From the NCBI GenBank assembly GCA_030220185.1, contig JASPKZ010009852.1, positions 53,296 through 117,295 on the forward strand: a stretch of DNA of 64,000 nt, in the 5' to 3' direction. The first letter of the stretch is position 1; every line of letters starts with the position of its first letter. The notes beneath the pieces are model-generated. The model made no database searches and was not told the origin of the DNA. It saw only the letters and a program-made list of their open reading frames with translations. Origin of the DNA: Diploptera punctata. Its lineage: Eukaryota > Arthropoda > Insecta > Blattodea > Blaberidae. The translations under genes and the position numbers were made by a program. Shown one piece after another: positions 22,719 to 33,967 of this stretch.

Positions 22719-23375
22719 ACTATTTAACTTATGTCCCAAATGGGAGTCAATGACCAATCACGTTACAATGATTTTTTATTTACAACCTATCACAGTCGTG
22801 TTTCGCCTAGAATTTACCAACTAAAGTTTATCATAATAAAGAAAGCACCTCCTTTTTAACATTCTGAATAGGTCATAGCATTATTTTGCAATGACTGACT
22901 CACTAAAAAATACGGCTACCAGATTGTATATATAGTGCATGAATGTCAACACATACCGCATGCGGGAGTTAATATAAAAACATTTGTAGCAATTGATTAT
23001 ACCACAAAAAAAACCACTGTTCGCACTTTCTTAAATGTATTTTTTTCCCAGAAAAATATAATTGTCATATTTACAACATAGGACATCAGAAATGAATTAA
23101 TATACAGTTTGACGTGTTTCATTATTTCTCCACTAGAGTGCATTCTTACAATATTGCGTTCCTTTGGCAATAAATAATATGATCTGGTTGCAGTGACGAA
23201 CAAAAGAAGCAAATGAAGCGTACCAATCGTTTCTCATTTGTTTTGAAACATCGCCGTTTACATTAAATATATAAATATTTTAAAATAACTATATTTAAAT
23301 AATGATTTGTGAGTAAACAGCTTAATTGTATTCGTTAAATAGTCCTAACAAATGCCACTCTTGATTTCCAAATTC
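22719..23375 (-). repeat. HP element 4 (minus orientation)
   Basis: Begins actatttaac, carries the complementary CCAAT blocks (gaccaatcacg near 22750) and the tatatagtgcatgaatg block near 22928, and ends in tcctaacaaatgccactcttgatttccaaattc, directly abutting HP element 5. Confidence 0.8.
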
Positions 23376-24189
23376 TCATAAGTAATGCCACGAGTGATTT
23401 CCAAATTATCGATAAATTCACGACTCACGAAGTGAGGAGTGAATTTATCTAGAGAATTTGGAAATCAAGAGTGGCATTTGTTAGGACTATTTAACGAATA
23501 AAATTAAGCTGTTTACTCACAAATCATTATTTAACTATAGTTATTTCAAAATATTTATATATTTAATGCAAACGGCGATGTTTGAAAACAAATGAGAAAC
23601 GATAGGTACGCTTCTACTGCTTCTTTTGTTTATCACTGCAACCAGATCATACTATTTATTGCCAAAGGAACGCAATATTGTAAGAATGCTCTCTAGTGGA
23701 GAAAAAATTAAACACATCAAACTGTATATTAATTCATTTCTGATGTCGTATGATGTAAATATGACAATTATATTTTTCTGGATTGTTACCTGGGAAAAAA
23801 TACATTTAAGAAAGTGCAAACAGTGGTTTCTTTTTTTGGTGGTATAATCAATAGCTACAAATGTTTTTATATTAACTCCCGCATGCGGCATGTACTATAT
23901 ATACAATCTGGTAGCCGTATTTCTCACAGGCTCAGTCACTGCAAAATAATGGTCAGACCTGTTCAGAATATTAAAAAGGAGGAGCTTTCTTTAATATGGT
24001 AATTATAACACTGATAAATATTTCGTGAAACACGACTCTGATTGGTTGTAAAACAGAAATCATTGAAACGTGATTGGTCATTGACTCCCATTTGGGGCAT
24101 GAGTTAAATAGTCTAGATAAATTCACTCCTCACTTCGTGAGTCGTCAATTTATCGATAATTTGGAAATCATTCGAGGCATTACTTATGA
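23376..24189 (+). repeat. HP element 5, best-preserved copy with 78-bp terminal inverted repeats
   Basis: 814 bp. 23376-23453 and 24112-24189 are inverted repeats, 75 of 78 identical, beginning tcataagtaatgcc. Each end is itself palindromic; at the left end 23387-23483 can fold into one hairpin of roughly 44 bp per arm. Inside lies a 629-bp body (23485-24113) with its own 11-bp ends gactatttaac/gttaaatagtc. The 73- and 79-codon frames inside are not genes: they shift and break between copies. No transposase is visible, so it is non-autonomous; superfamily unknown. Confidence 0.85.
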
Positions 24190-24972
24190 TAAATAGTGTC
24201 TTTATAATACTAGTTTCATTCATTTGTACTTACCATCTTTTAGGGTGATACATTGCGAGATATAGGCCTATTATTGTATTAGACTGTTACGTTTTACTGC
24301 ATTTTGAATCACGATGGATGGTAGCATTGGCGATACTCAAAATTAAAAATAAATTTATTAAATGACGATTACCCAAAACAATATATAATACATTTTGGTT
24401 AAGGGCATAATAGATTCACGAAAACGTTTGACTTTCTAGTAGTATGCTTACTACACTTGAACTATTTTGCTACAAGGAAGATAAGCAGTATTTACCAATC
24501 AAGCACAAGCTTGCGCCTTATACAATCAGAAAATGAAATAGATTTACGTGATTAAGACACACAATCTAATGATACACGAATGTTGTCAATAAAATAATAG
24601 TAACACTATCAGCAAGATTTACAATGTCGCTTCTTCAGTGCCATCGTTTTTTTTTTGACATCAATGAGTCTCGTTTCTCAAAACACAGGAGTTGGCCCAG
24701 TTGAAGTTGAAGAAAGCAACGTGATATAAAAGTCACTGCCCTAAAACACGTTTACAAAATTAGATCAGCGATCGGAATCAAAATACATCCGGTGTGTGAT
24801 AAAAATACACGGTAATGCCACCAGGGCTTACATTAAGTCTGTGGCAACATTTCTTTATCATATCGTGCTATGACATCATTAGGTTACAGTATTTAAAGTT
24901 AGGATTGTTATCTTATTATCGCCTTTTCCTTGAGCATCACTTGCATATATTTATGCGAAGAAAATGTTCATA
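24190..24972. other. No gene or repeat recognised
   Basis: AT-rich intron 1 sequence. Confidence 0.4.
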
Positions 24973-25209
24973 TTATTTGTCCCGGGATGATCTATCTTGC
25001 ATGACATTGTCTGTTGCCATATGGTAGAAGTGGAGCCTACTTTGCTGCCCAGGTGGCTTTACGAAGTCTAGAAACATCCTCCATATTCTCCCGATGTGTG
25101 TCCTTTCGGCTTTAATTTGTTCCCATAGTTGAAATAATCTTTTAGGGGCATCAGGTTCCCTGATATTCCATCTACCGGTGGTGGGAGACGCTTCTTCGTT
25201 GTCTTCAAC
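24973..25209 (-). other. Possible coding fragment of unknown origin (78 codons, no start codon)
   Basis: The minus-strand frame is open from just after a TAG at about 25210 to a TAA at 24973-24975. Its translation has coding-like composition (tryptophans, mixed charges, for example GRWNIREPDAPKRLFQLWEQ and WRMFLDFVKPPGQQ), unlike the AT-driven chance frames nearby. The upstream edge gtggtttag could be a splice acceptor. I do not recognise the protein. It may be a mobile-element relic or an exon of a minus-strand gene inside intron 1. Confidence 0.25.
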
Positions 25210-25718
25210 CTAAACCACTTTACTCACAGCTACACGTTTGTAGGAAGATCTTAAACTTTGTCGATTATCATTATGTGAAATTGATATAATAGAAATGTTT
25301 TTGTGCCTTCGATAAAAATCTTTGTAATATCGCTGTTTCACTATTTTATTTACATTCCTCTATATCGGTAGATAACGATGCTTCTCTAAATAAAGAAAAG
25401 TACTGAAATTACTATACTCATTTCAAACAGAACTTCGCCTTCCCATTAGCTCCAAAATGTTCCACTAAAACGGAGGTTTGGTTAACTCGACAGTTATGTT
25501 CGTTCCCATAATTTGAATTCATTGGGAGGAAATAAAAATAACGTTAGCGTTTTCCTGGATGATAGATGACCCTCACATTACCATATCTTAGCGTGATGCG
25601 GGTATCATTTTGTTTTTAGCGGAAGCTGACTACTGACCTTACGCAATTAATGCAGTTAACATTAATTACGAATATTCTTCCGCAAAGAGCACCTCTTCCC
25701 TTTGTCACATCGGCTTAA

Positions 25719-25724
<6 letters not shown>
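25210..25724. other. No gene or repeat recognised
   Basis: Mixed-composition intron sequence leading into a (TA)n run. Confidence 0.35.

Positions 25725-25774
<50 letters not shown>
25725..25774. repeat. (TA)n microsatellite, left flank of a LINE insertion
   Basis: About 24 TA units. A second run, 27203-27235, lies at the other end of the LINE, so the element probably landed in a TA tract. Confidence 0.9.
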
Positions 25775-25777
<3 letters not shown>

Positions 25778-27195
25778 GGCCAAGAACAGGAAAGGTCCAG
25801 GTTTAGATGATTTAAATTTAGAACTTTTTAAGTATGGAGGAACTGCCTTGAAAGAGAAACTATTAGAACTTTTTAACAATATTTGGCATTGTCTTAATAT
25901 TCCAACGGATTGGGAAACGGGTCTAGTAATTAATATACATAAAAAAGGTCAGAAAAACAAATGTGATAACTACCGAGGCATTACCTTACTCCCAACTGCA
26001 TCTAAATTATATGCCAACATAATTAAAAATAAGTTATCAGTAAGTACTGAAACATTTTGGAAGAAGAACAATGTGGATTTAGAAAAGGGAGGAGCACTAT
26101 AGATGCAATATTTACCCTGCAACAAATTATGGAAAAAAGGAAGAATTTAATCTCCCACTGCACATACTATTTATAGATTATGAAAAGGCATATGATAATG
26201 TAAACCGAGATAAACTTTGGCAGATACTGCATGAAGAACACATACACTCACATGTAATACGAGCCATACAAAGCTTATATCAAAATTCTAAAATCAAAAT
26301 TAAATTACCAGATGGAGAAATAACAGAACACATAAACACAGGCAAAGGTGTTCGACAAGGATGTGGACTATCTCCACTCTTATTTAATATATATATTAAC
26401 AGAATAGTGCAAGAATGGAAACAAACAGTAAACAGTGGAATTTCAATAACTAGGAATAAAATAATTCAAACAATATTATATGCTGATGATCAAATAATAT
26501 TATCAGATTCCGAAGATAGCTTACAAATAGCAGCATATCAATTATTCAAAATTGCCAGCAAATATAATATGAAAATTTCCACATCAAAATCCAAAACAAT
26601 GGCAATGTGTGGAAAAAACATACAACGGGTGAAAATTGAGATTGATGGAAAAATTATAGAACAAGTGTCAGATTTCTCTTACTTAGGAAGTGTATTTGCA
26701 GGAGTATAAGAGTGACATTGATTCAAAATTACAAAAATATAATAAAATGAATGGGGTAATACGAAGACATTTTGGTAAAAAGATGAGGACAGAGACAAAA
26801 CTAAGATTACATAACGTCACATCAAAAGCTGCTCTAAAATACGGAAGTGAAATTTGGATTTTAAATAAAAGAAACTCTCATAAACTTCAAGTAAGCCAAA
26901 TGCGCTTCTTACGATCATTGTTAGGAGTTAATAGACTGGATCACCAAAGGAACACTACTATCAGAGGAAAACTTGGAGTAGCAAGTTTAAATGAAGATAT
27001 CCAAAGATACCAACAAGAATGGAAAAATCATCTGAGAAGAATGGCAAGAAATAGACTTCCAAAATTGGCATTCCAATATACCCCAACTGGACATAGGGAC
27101 CAAGGAAGACCAAAACATCGGTGGAAAGATCAAGACCATCTTCGCTAGGTTTACCGTACAGGCCACATGGCCTAAAACGAATTTGTTCATGATGA
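25775..27195 (+). mobile_element. RTE-B-like LINE with most of the reverse transcriptase, (ATG)n tail
   Basis: 5'-truncated just before the reverse transcriptase core. Three frames follow in order: 25785-26102 (KNRKGPGLDDLNLELFKYGG, IHKKGQKNKCDNYRGITLLP), about 26103-26709 (LFIDYEKAYDNVNRDKLWQI, VRQGCGLSPLLFNIYI, catalytic LYADDQIILSDSE) and 26690-27148 (ALKYGSEIWILNKRNS, VSQMRFLRSLLGV, QGRPKHRWKDQ). At least two frameshifts, near 26080 and 26700, and a stop inactivate it. The tail is catgatgatgatgat. It is the most complete core of this group on the plus strand. Confidence 0.88.
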
Positions 27196-27198
27196 TGA

Positions 27199-27202
<4 letters not shown>

Positions 27203-27235
<33 letters not shown>
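27203..27235. repeat. (AT)n microsatellite, right flank of a LINE insertion
   Basis: About 16 AT units directly after the (ATG)n tail of the LINE; see 25725-25774. Confidence 0.9.
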
Positions 27236-27241
<6 letters not shown>

Positions 27242-27974
27242 TTTATTTATAAATCTAGTATACAGATTTTTGCCAAAGTAAATAATTCAAGCAGGCGTAA
27301 AACTTCATAAATATTAGCAAAAGTTATGTGTCTTCTAAAATGCTATAAACTTATACACCATACCAAAATAATGTTTATAAATCGTCACCTCCCTATAGTG
27401 AGCAACCCTTAATGCAATCAATTAAAATTGCAATTTAGATATATTCCAATTCAAAATCTACCCCCTTAACATAAAACTTTATAAGTGCAGTTCAAGTGTA
27501 TGGACCCGCTATAAATTTTATAAATATAGGCTAGGTATAAAACTAGATAAGGGTTAAGCTACCGTTTTTGTCTATAGAGTGTGTTTGCATTATTATGCAA
27601 ATATTCACCTTGTTTTTTTTATTTTATTTGGAAATGGTATTTTTTCATATAGATCAACTCTTCTTCGGCATATGTAGGTAGATGTCCTATAGTTTGTGAA
27701 TGAATTAGTATACACCACACCATTTTAACTGCTTACAGAGTGGCCGTGTAGAAGCAGTATGAGATCGGGAATCAGTGGTGTTCACTTTAACGGCCGACTT
27801 ACGAGGTATAATGCGAAAGGTTTAATGCGGATAAAACATCTGAAAGTACAGTGGATTAATTTCAAATCGTATTAGGGATAGACCTATCAGTAAACCTGAC
27901 TTTTAATGATTGTTAAATTATTTTCTAGATTTATTGTCTTTAATATTCTTATAGATGAGAAAAATTCAGAAACA
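27236..27974. other. No gene or repeat recognised
   Basis: AT-rich intron sequence. Confidence 0.4.
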
Positions 27975-28262
27975 CTCGTGCCCCAAATGAGAATTAATGA
28001 CCAATTACTTTTCAATGAATTTTGTTTTACAATCAATGACAGTCGTGTTTCACCTCACTTTTCACCGAATTCTCTTAACCACCTCCTGTTTTTTTGATAA
28101 AGAAAGCTCCTCTTTTTTTAATATTCTGAACAGATCAGGGCATTATTTTTTCTGCACTAGGATGCATTCATACAATATTGCGATCTTATTTGAAGTTTTC
28201 TACGCCAGACGGCAATAAATAATATGATCAAGTTGCACTGGATAAACAAATGAAACAGAAAT
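27975..28262 (-). repeat. HP element 6 (minus orientation, truncated)
   Basis: Holds the complementary gccccaaatgagaattaatgaccaat block, cctcctgttttt and aaagaaagctcctc blocks and the gatcgcaatattg complement near 28175. The hairpin end is missing. Paired head to head with HP element 7. Confidence 0.7.
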
Positions 28263-28362
28263 AATTCAAGTCTCCGATTATTTTAATAAGTTATTTGAAT
28301 ATTAATAAGGTATCATAAAAAGTTATGTTCTTAGACTTATGTTTATCCTGTGGCCACAGAAT

Positions 28363-29008
28363 TATCATAAGTAGTGTCACAAGTGATTGCCAATTTATCT
28401 AAAGAATTTGGAAATCAAGAGTGGCATTTGTTAGGACTATTTAATGAATAAAATTAATATGTTTACTCACAAATCGTTATTTAAATATAGTTACCGGTAT
28501 TTTAAAATCTTTATATATTTAATGTAAACAGCGATATTTGAAAACCAATAAAAAATGTGTGGTTGTGTTTCATTAGTTTGCTCACTGCAACTTGATAATA
28601 TTTATTGCCAAATAGGATCGCAATATTGTAAGAATGCGCCCTAGACTGGAGAAAAAAATGAAATACATTAAACTGTATATTATAACTAACATTAGAAGTT
28701 ATTAATTTATTTTTTTTAGTAAACAACTCCGTAAGATCATTATTTAAAAACACAATTATTGAACACACATTTATCAAATGTGTAGTTCGAAGGAATCTGT
28801 TCATGATTTTCTATATTCATTGTATTTGTTGGAGAGTCAGTCACTGCAAAATGATGCTCTGACCTGTTCAGAATATTGAAATGGAGGAGCTTTCTTTATC
28901 ACTAAAATAGGAGGTGGTAAAGAGCGAGGTGAAACACGATTGTCATTGGTTGTAAAACAAAATCATTGAAATGCGATTGGTCATTAACTCCCATTTCAGG
29001 AATGAGTC
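28363..29008 (+). repeat. HP element 7 (plus orientation)
   Basis: Diverged hairpin (tcataagtagtgtcacaagtg ... ggcatttgttaggactattta), then the body with gcaatattgtaagaatgcgcc, gaggagctttctttat, cattggttgtaaaac and gattggtcattaactcccat blocks. The 97-codon minus-strand frame inside is not a gene. Confidence 0.75.
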
Positions 29009-29378
29009 ATATTAAAGACATTACATTTTGAAAATACCTCTTAAACAATTATTAACATGCACATTTCCCTGGGTACTTAATAATTTTTGAAATTAATATA
29101 GTACAAATTGCACAGCTAATTTACTCTTACATTGATTTTATGTACCGTATTTGAGTTTGACTTTACGTTGATCCCTTATAACGCGACCATTATGCTATCT
29201 ACTTTGCACACTAATGATGATTCTCTGTTTCATAATGCTTGTTTGTGTGAGGTTACTTTGTAACAGTTAAAATTGTGTGATGCAATTATTTTACTCCCTA
29301 CGTGCAGTTTTATTAATTTGTGTAGGCTACTGGTACTAATACTTCATTAATTTTCTTAGAAGTAATGGTTATGTTATG
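29009..29378. other. No gene or repeat recognised
   Basis: AT-rich intron sequence. Confidence 0.4.
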
Positions 29379-29928
29379 CAGGGTAATTCATAATTCCTAT
29401 TACAAACTTCTGGGGGTTGTAGAGGGGACTTAGTAGATAAAGTTTTGATAAGGAACCCATGTCCGAGAACGTACAATTTCGATGTAAAATACGTTCGAAG
29501 ATTGAAACACACTGGGCTGATATCGTGTGTCTAGTGTTTGAGAATAAGTATTACAGAGTTCTAGGGGTTGTACTACACCTGTCGAGTCGGAGGAAGATCT
29601 TCTTGTACGAGTTCTGGGGATCAGTAGAAATTATTGAGTACAGACTAGGTCTTGTGGGGCGTGTGTATGAAACATGCGTCGCAGGTACACTTTGTGCAAT
29701 GAACAACAGAGTCGCCACGTGGAATCATACTTGTAGTACAACCCCTAAGACTGTATTACTTATTCTGAAACACGAGACACGCGATATCAGCCTATTGTGT
29801 TTCGATCTTCAAATGTATTTTACATCAAAATGGTGCGTTTTCAGACATGGGTTCCTTATCAAAACATTATCTACTAAGTCCCCTCTACAACCCCTAGAAG
29901 TTTGTAATAAGAATTATGAATCAACCTG
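29379..29928. mobile_element. Foldback/MITE-like element with about 197-bp terminal inverted repeats
   Basis: 29379-29576 and 29733-29928 are inverted copies over nearly their whole length, for example gataaggaacccatgtc against its complement, and ggggttgtactac at both inner edges. Only about 155 bp of interior remain. The 179-codon open frame 29459-29998 runs across both arms and is therefore an artefact. No transposase is present; superfamily not assigned. Confidence 0.85.
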
Positions 29929-30660
29929 TATTCATGTTTGGAAATACTTAATTCGCGTATTGGAATTTACATTCAACAAAATTACATTAAATTATTAAAA
30001 AAAGCTTATTGAGATTGTTGCTCTGTTTACATAAAATGCTCGATACTCATTGAGTGTTTTACACAAATACAAACGATAATATGAAGTAGGTAGATCAGGC
30101 AGCAAAACATCCGAAGGACGGTTGAAGTTCATCCGGAGGAATGGAGAGAGCTTCTTCACTCATTCGCATTAAAAATGGCTCTTGGACTCGCTCAGTCTCT
30201 TATAAAATATGTACCATTTACTTTCCTGAAAGTAAAATCTCCTGGAGAATAGGGCTTAATACCCTACCTCCTCCTTGTCTAGATTTATTTTATGTTATTT
30301 ATAGACGCTTTAACTTCAAGAGTATATCTCATTTTACAATCTCCACGAGGCTGCTTCCATACACTTATTAAACAGTACGAGTCTAATGTGGATCATGATG
30401 ATGAACAAATGATGTTCGGGGACTATTTGAGCCTTAAATTTTCTTGACATTAGTCACCTAGGGAACGTGTCCCCATAGAGCATCGAATCCGGGCTTACTG
30501 GGACTAAGGCAATGATTTTATCCGTAGATAACAGTGGTGGATCTTATACCGTTGTTTGAGAACTTGTAGATTTTTTGAAAAATAAATACAAATTTTCATC
30601 TAATCTTCTTACCAGACACCGAATGGCCATGCAAAAAAAAAAAAATAATAAAAAAGAAAA
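29929..30660. other. No gene; possible weak repeat remnants 30370-30540
   Basis: AT-rich with a GC-richer patch (ttgagccttaaattttcttgac, gtcacctagggaacgtg) resembling SINE-A body sequence in reverse but too worn to call. Confidence 0.3.
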
Positions 30661-30960
30661 ATCCACCGCTGTGGTCTCGAGGTAGCGTGCTGCCTTCTCA
30701 CGCGGCGGGCCCGGATTAGATTCCCGGTCGGGACAAGCTTCCTGGGTGAGGTTTTTTCGGTTTTTTCTCACCTTTAAGACAAATGTCAGGAACCTTTGAG
30801 GCCCCCGAACATCATTTGGCCATCATCATCCACGGTGTGAAGAGCAACGGGAAACTACCACATCTATAATTCCCTAGTAAAGCTGCAAAGCATAGCATGA
30901 AAATGTTATGATTGCAGTGAAGGACTTGTCCTAGGGCAGAAACTGTAAATAAATAAATAT
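30661..30960 (+). mobile_element. SINE-A copy
   Basis: Complete order of blocks: ccaccgctgtggtctcgaggt (head with A-box-like ggtagcgtgctgcc), B-box-like attagattccc, tttaagacaaatgtcagg, aagcatagcatgaaaatg, attgcagtgaaggac. The 3' tail is aataaataaatatatgtatg rather than the usual (GGAT)n. Confidence 0.85.
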
Positions 30961-31002
30961 ATGTATGTATATATATATATATTATATATATATATATGGT
31001 GG

Positions 31003-31290
31003 TCTAGTGCTTAAGTTTCTTACCTCTAGACCCGAGGGTCACGGGATTTTTAAGATGGAAAAAATGAAAGGGACAAGTCCTCCGGAGGCGATATTAAAAC
31101 TGTGAGTTCCGAGTTTGAAGATTTTTATGCTCGTAAATTATCTTCAAACCTGAAATATAGGCCCCAAGCATTATAATAATAATACCTTAGTTGCCTACTA
31201 GATATCTCTTGAGGTCACTTACCAACCACATTTCACACACGATATTTGTAGGGAAAAAAATGTAACCAAATCAGAGTGGTTAAGAATACC
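31003..31290 (+). mobile_element. SINE-E copy
   Basis: tRNA-like head ggtggtctagtgcttaag ... ctctagacccgagggtcacggg, then gacaagtcctccggag, accttagttgcctactaga and aaatgtaaccaaatcag. Inserted next to a (TA)n run (30962-31000). Confidence 0.8.
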
Positions 31291-31385
31291 GAAGGGGAGG
31301 CCACAGCACGACTTGGTTGAATGTGCGTGTGTGTTAAGGCTCTATCCATCGTAATTTTTGTTGTTGTTTCGTAACCAAACTCGGA

Positions 31386-31868
31386 ATTAACTAACTCACT
31401 GGCACTATCGAACCCGTAGGTTCATGGTCGCGCGTGCATAAGCTCCCCATACATCCCTTTCCTGAGGTAATGTTTTCCAATCATTACCTGTATAATCTAC
31501 TTCCCTCAAACAATGGTTAATGTAATTCTCCCACCTCATTCTTGGTCTACCAACTGGGCGTTTTCCCTCTGGTTTTCCTACAAGAAGCTTCCATGCACGT
31601 CTTTCATTCCCCATTCGTGTCACATGTCCTGCCCATCGCAGTCTACGAGACTTAACTGTTCTTATTATATCTGGCTTCCTATAAAGACCATGTAGTTCAT
31701 TGTTATACAATTTTCTCCATTCACCTGTCTGTTCATCTTTCGTCCAAAAATTGTTCTAAGTACTTTATTCTCAAATACTCGTAATCTCCTTTCCTCCCTT
31801 AAAGTAAGAGTCCGTGTTTCGCATCCATTTAATGTAACTGGTAGAATAACAGTTTTATATATTTTCAG
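31386..31868 (-). mobile_element. RTE-A LINE, 3'-end copy, exact 14-bp TSDs
   Basis: Last roughly 480 bp of the family on the minus strand, with frame 31405-31710 (RTVKSRRLRWAGHVTRMGNE ... MNLRVR) open and 31665-31895 holding the part upstream. taaccaaactcgga is found exactly at 31372-31385 and 31869-31882. The 3' tail is reduced to ttaactaac. Confidence 0.92.
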
Positions 31869-31882
31869 TAACCAAACTCGGA

Positions 31883-32280
31883 TTATGGTTATCAATTAAT
31901 ACAATTAAGGTCAAGTTTTTAAAGCAGAAAAATGAAATAATTGGGAGTGGGATTAACCTCAGTTGAAAATTTAAAAATCATTCTAGTGACCACAATATTA
32001 TATTTCACAACAAAACGCGGTATATGAGATTAAAATAAAACGAGGAAGACATTATCATAAAATAGCGAAATTCGACCAATAGAAGTGGGAATTTACCTGA
32101 AAGTCAAAATTTAAAAATCACTTGTAGCGGCCTCCATGTTTGTTTTCTGACAACGAATCTGTATAAATATGATTTAATTAACAAAACAGATATGTTCTGT
32201 AAACAGCATACCCTTATCATACATTCAACTTACTGAGGAAGTTTTCTTAATATCAGTGCGTGCATGACTGACTTTTTTTA
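31883..32280. other. No gene or repeat recognised
   Basis: AT-rich intron sequence. Confidence 0.4.
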
Positions 32281-32634
32281 TTATTCAATGCCACCAGTTT
32301 GTCACTTTGACATTTCTGGTATTCTCTCGTGGCTTTGGCGTAATTTTAACCCACTTTTGAGGTTGGGGCGCCTGGATGGTGGGGTTACGCTGTCCTAATG
32401 AGATGAGAGATGATGATAATGGTAATGATGCGCCAAGAGAGACCTTAATTCTAAACTAAATCTAATGAAGCTAATGGTAATCATGGCCAGATGACATTCA
32501 GAGATTTTTTGGGCCTTAAAGTTTTCTGATATTTGTCTTACAGGTGAAGAAAACACCGATGAAATCTCACCCAGGAAACTTGTCCCGATCGAGGATCGAA
32601 CTGGGAGCACGCTACCTCGAGACACAGCGGTGGA
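32281..32634 (-). mobile_element. SINE-B copy
   Basis: Right end carries the SINE-A-like head (ccaccgctgtg...cgaggtagcgtgct, gttcgatcctcg on the minus strand). Left end carries the alternative 3' body: caatgccaccagtttgtcac, cccacttttgaggttggggcg. Confidence 0.8.
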
Positions 32635-33289
32635 CTTATGACGGACATTTGTTTCTCGAAATCTAATGAAACTCTGTTAATGTTCCTGATATTAATGACA
32701 CAGAATACATTACATTTAGTTTAAAATAATTGGATAAAATACATTAATAGGATAGGTGTACAAGAATATTCCACAATGAGTCCGTTGCTAAATCTCTGTG
32801 AAGATATGAAGTGGACACGCATCTCTGAATCTTACTGATGTAACTTGTAAATTTAGGTAAAAGTTCGTCTGAATAATCGACTATCGTTACGCACTGTTCA
32901 CAGCTTCTTGAATACGGAATTTTCTGTCTTCATACACATAAATAAAACAAGATTTAGGTGCGGTGAAATAGAAAATTCAAACAATCTAGGTTTCTCTTCT
33001 CACGCAATAAAAACCTCCGATTCCATTTCCTTGTCTCAAAGAAAAACTGTTTCATAACATACCTTTTTTATGTAGTGTTAAACATGCAAGATTGATGGTT
33101 ATTTGTATAGATACAGGGTATTGAGAGAAAAATGTACGTTGTAACTGTAGACTTCCAAGTTAATGATAATACTAGATTAGTCTGCAAAAATATGTCAATA
33201 GATGTTGTATTTACTTCTGATCATAAATCATTACCGAGAGCGGAATCTGTTCCACCATATCGAAGAGTTACTTGTACTGGTACTGTGAA
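32635..33289. other. No gene or repeat recognised
   Basis: AT-rich intron sequence. Confidence 0.4.
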
Positions 33290-33497
33290 TGGATACTTAA
33301 CAAATGAGGGAAATTTTGAAGAAGTGGCAGAATTAATGAGGCGCAGAATGAAATTAAACGTGGTCTCTCAACTTTGGAAGCACATGGTATTATGTATTAC
33401 GGGAGCTCTTGTTATCCAATTTCCCTAAAAAAAATTAAACTACAAAATATATAAAATTATAATTCTTCCAGTTATATAAATGTAAAACATGGTATCT
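33290..33497 (+). mobile_element. RTE-A LINE, diverged copy, first segment
   Basis: Reads taacaaatgagggaaatttt, gaagtggcagaatta, atgaggcgcagaatgaaatt, then aaaattataattcttccagttatata, in family order. Several internal deletions. The copy continues at 33834 after a SINE-F insertion. Confidence 0.7.
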
Positions 33498-33833
33498 TCC
33501 GATTGAGGGTCTTTCCACTTTTCAGCGGTTGCCCTTTTACCAGCCGGCTGCTGGCCCTTCACATCCACATGTGTCAATCTCAGAGGTAGATGCCAGATCA
33601 ACAGCCAGTGTAGGGGTGACATGTGGTTAGTATGTCGAGTCCCCCAGCCGTTCTAGCTGGTTCCTCAACCTGAAGCCGCTACCCAATTGCCTCACGATGC
33701 TGGGTGGGCACCGGTCCCATACTGGCCGAAATACCATGAGAAAATTTCTTCCCCCATGGAGACTCGAACCAGCGCAAGTCTCGTAGCTTTGCGCCAAGGC
33801 TTCCTACCTTAACCGCTCGGCTACGGCGCGGGA
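33498..33833 (-). mobile_element. SINE-F copy inside an RTE-A copy
   Basis: tRNA-like head at the right end (minus strand cgcgccgtagccgagcggtta, B-box-like ggttcgagtctcc), body with cggccagtatgggaccggtg and a tail near aagtgg. Flanking catggtatctt (about 33487-33497) and cgtggtatctt (about 33836-33846) look like an 11-bp TSD with one change. Confidence 0.85.
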
Positions 33834-33900
33834 CAACGTGGTATCTTAACTTAAGAAATTGAGCATTTGAGAATATAGTGCTTAGGAATTTCTTTTTAAT

Positions 33901-33967
<67 letters not shown>

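Noticed and set aside
29459..29998. 179-codon open frame on the plus strand
   Set aside because: It crosses both arms and the loop of the inverted-repeat element 29379-29928; no domain, and the two arms encode unrelated text.
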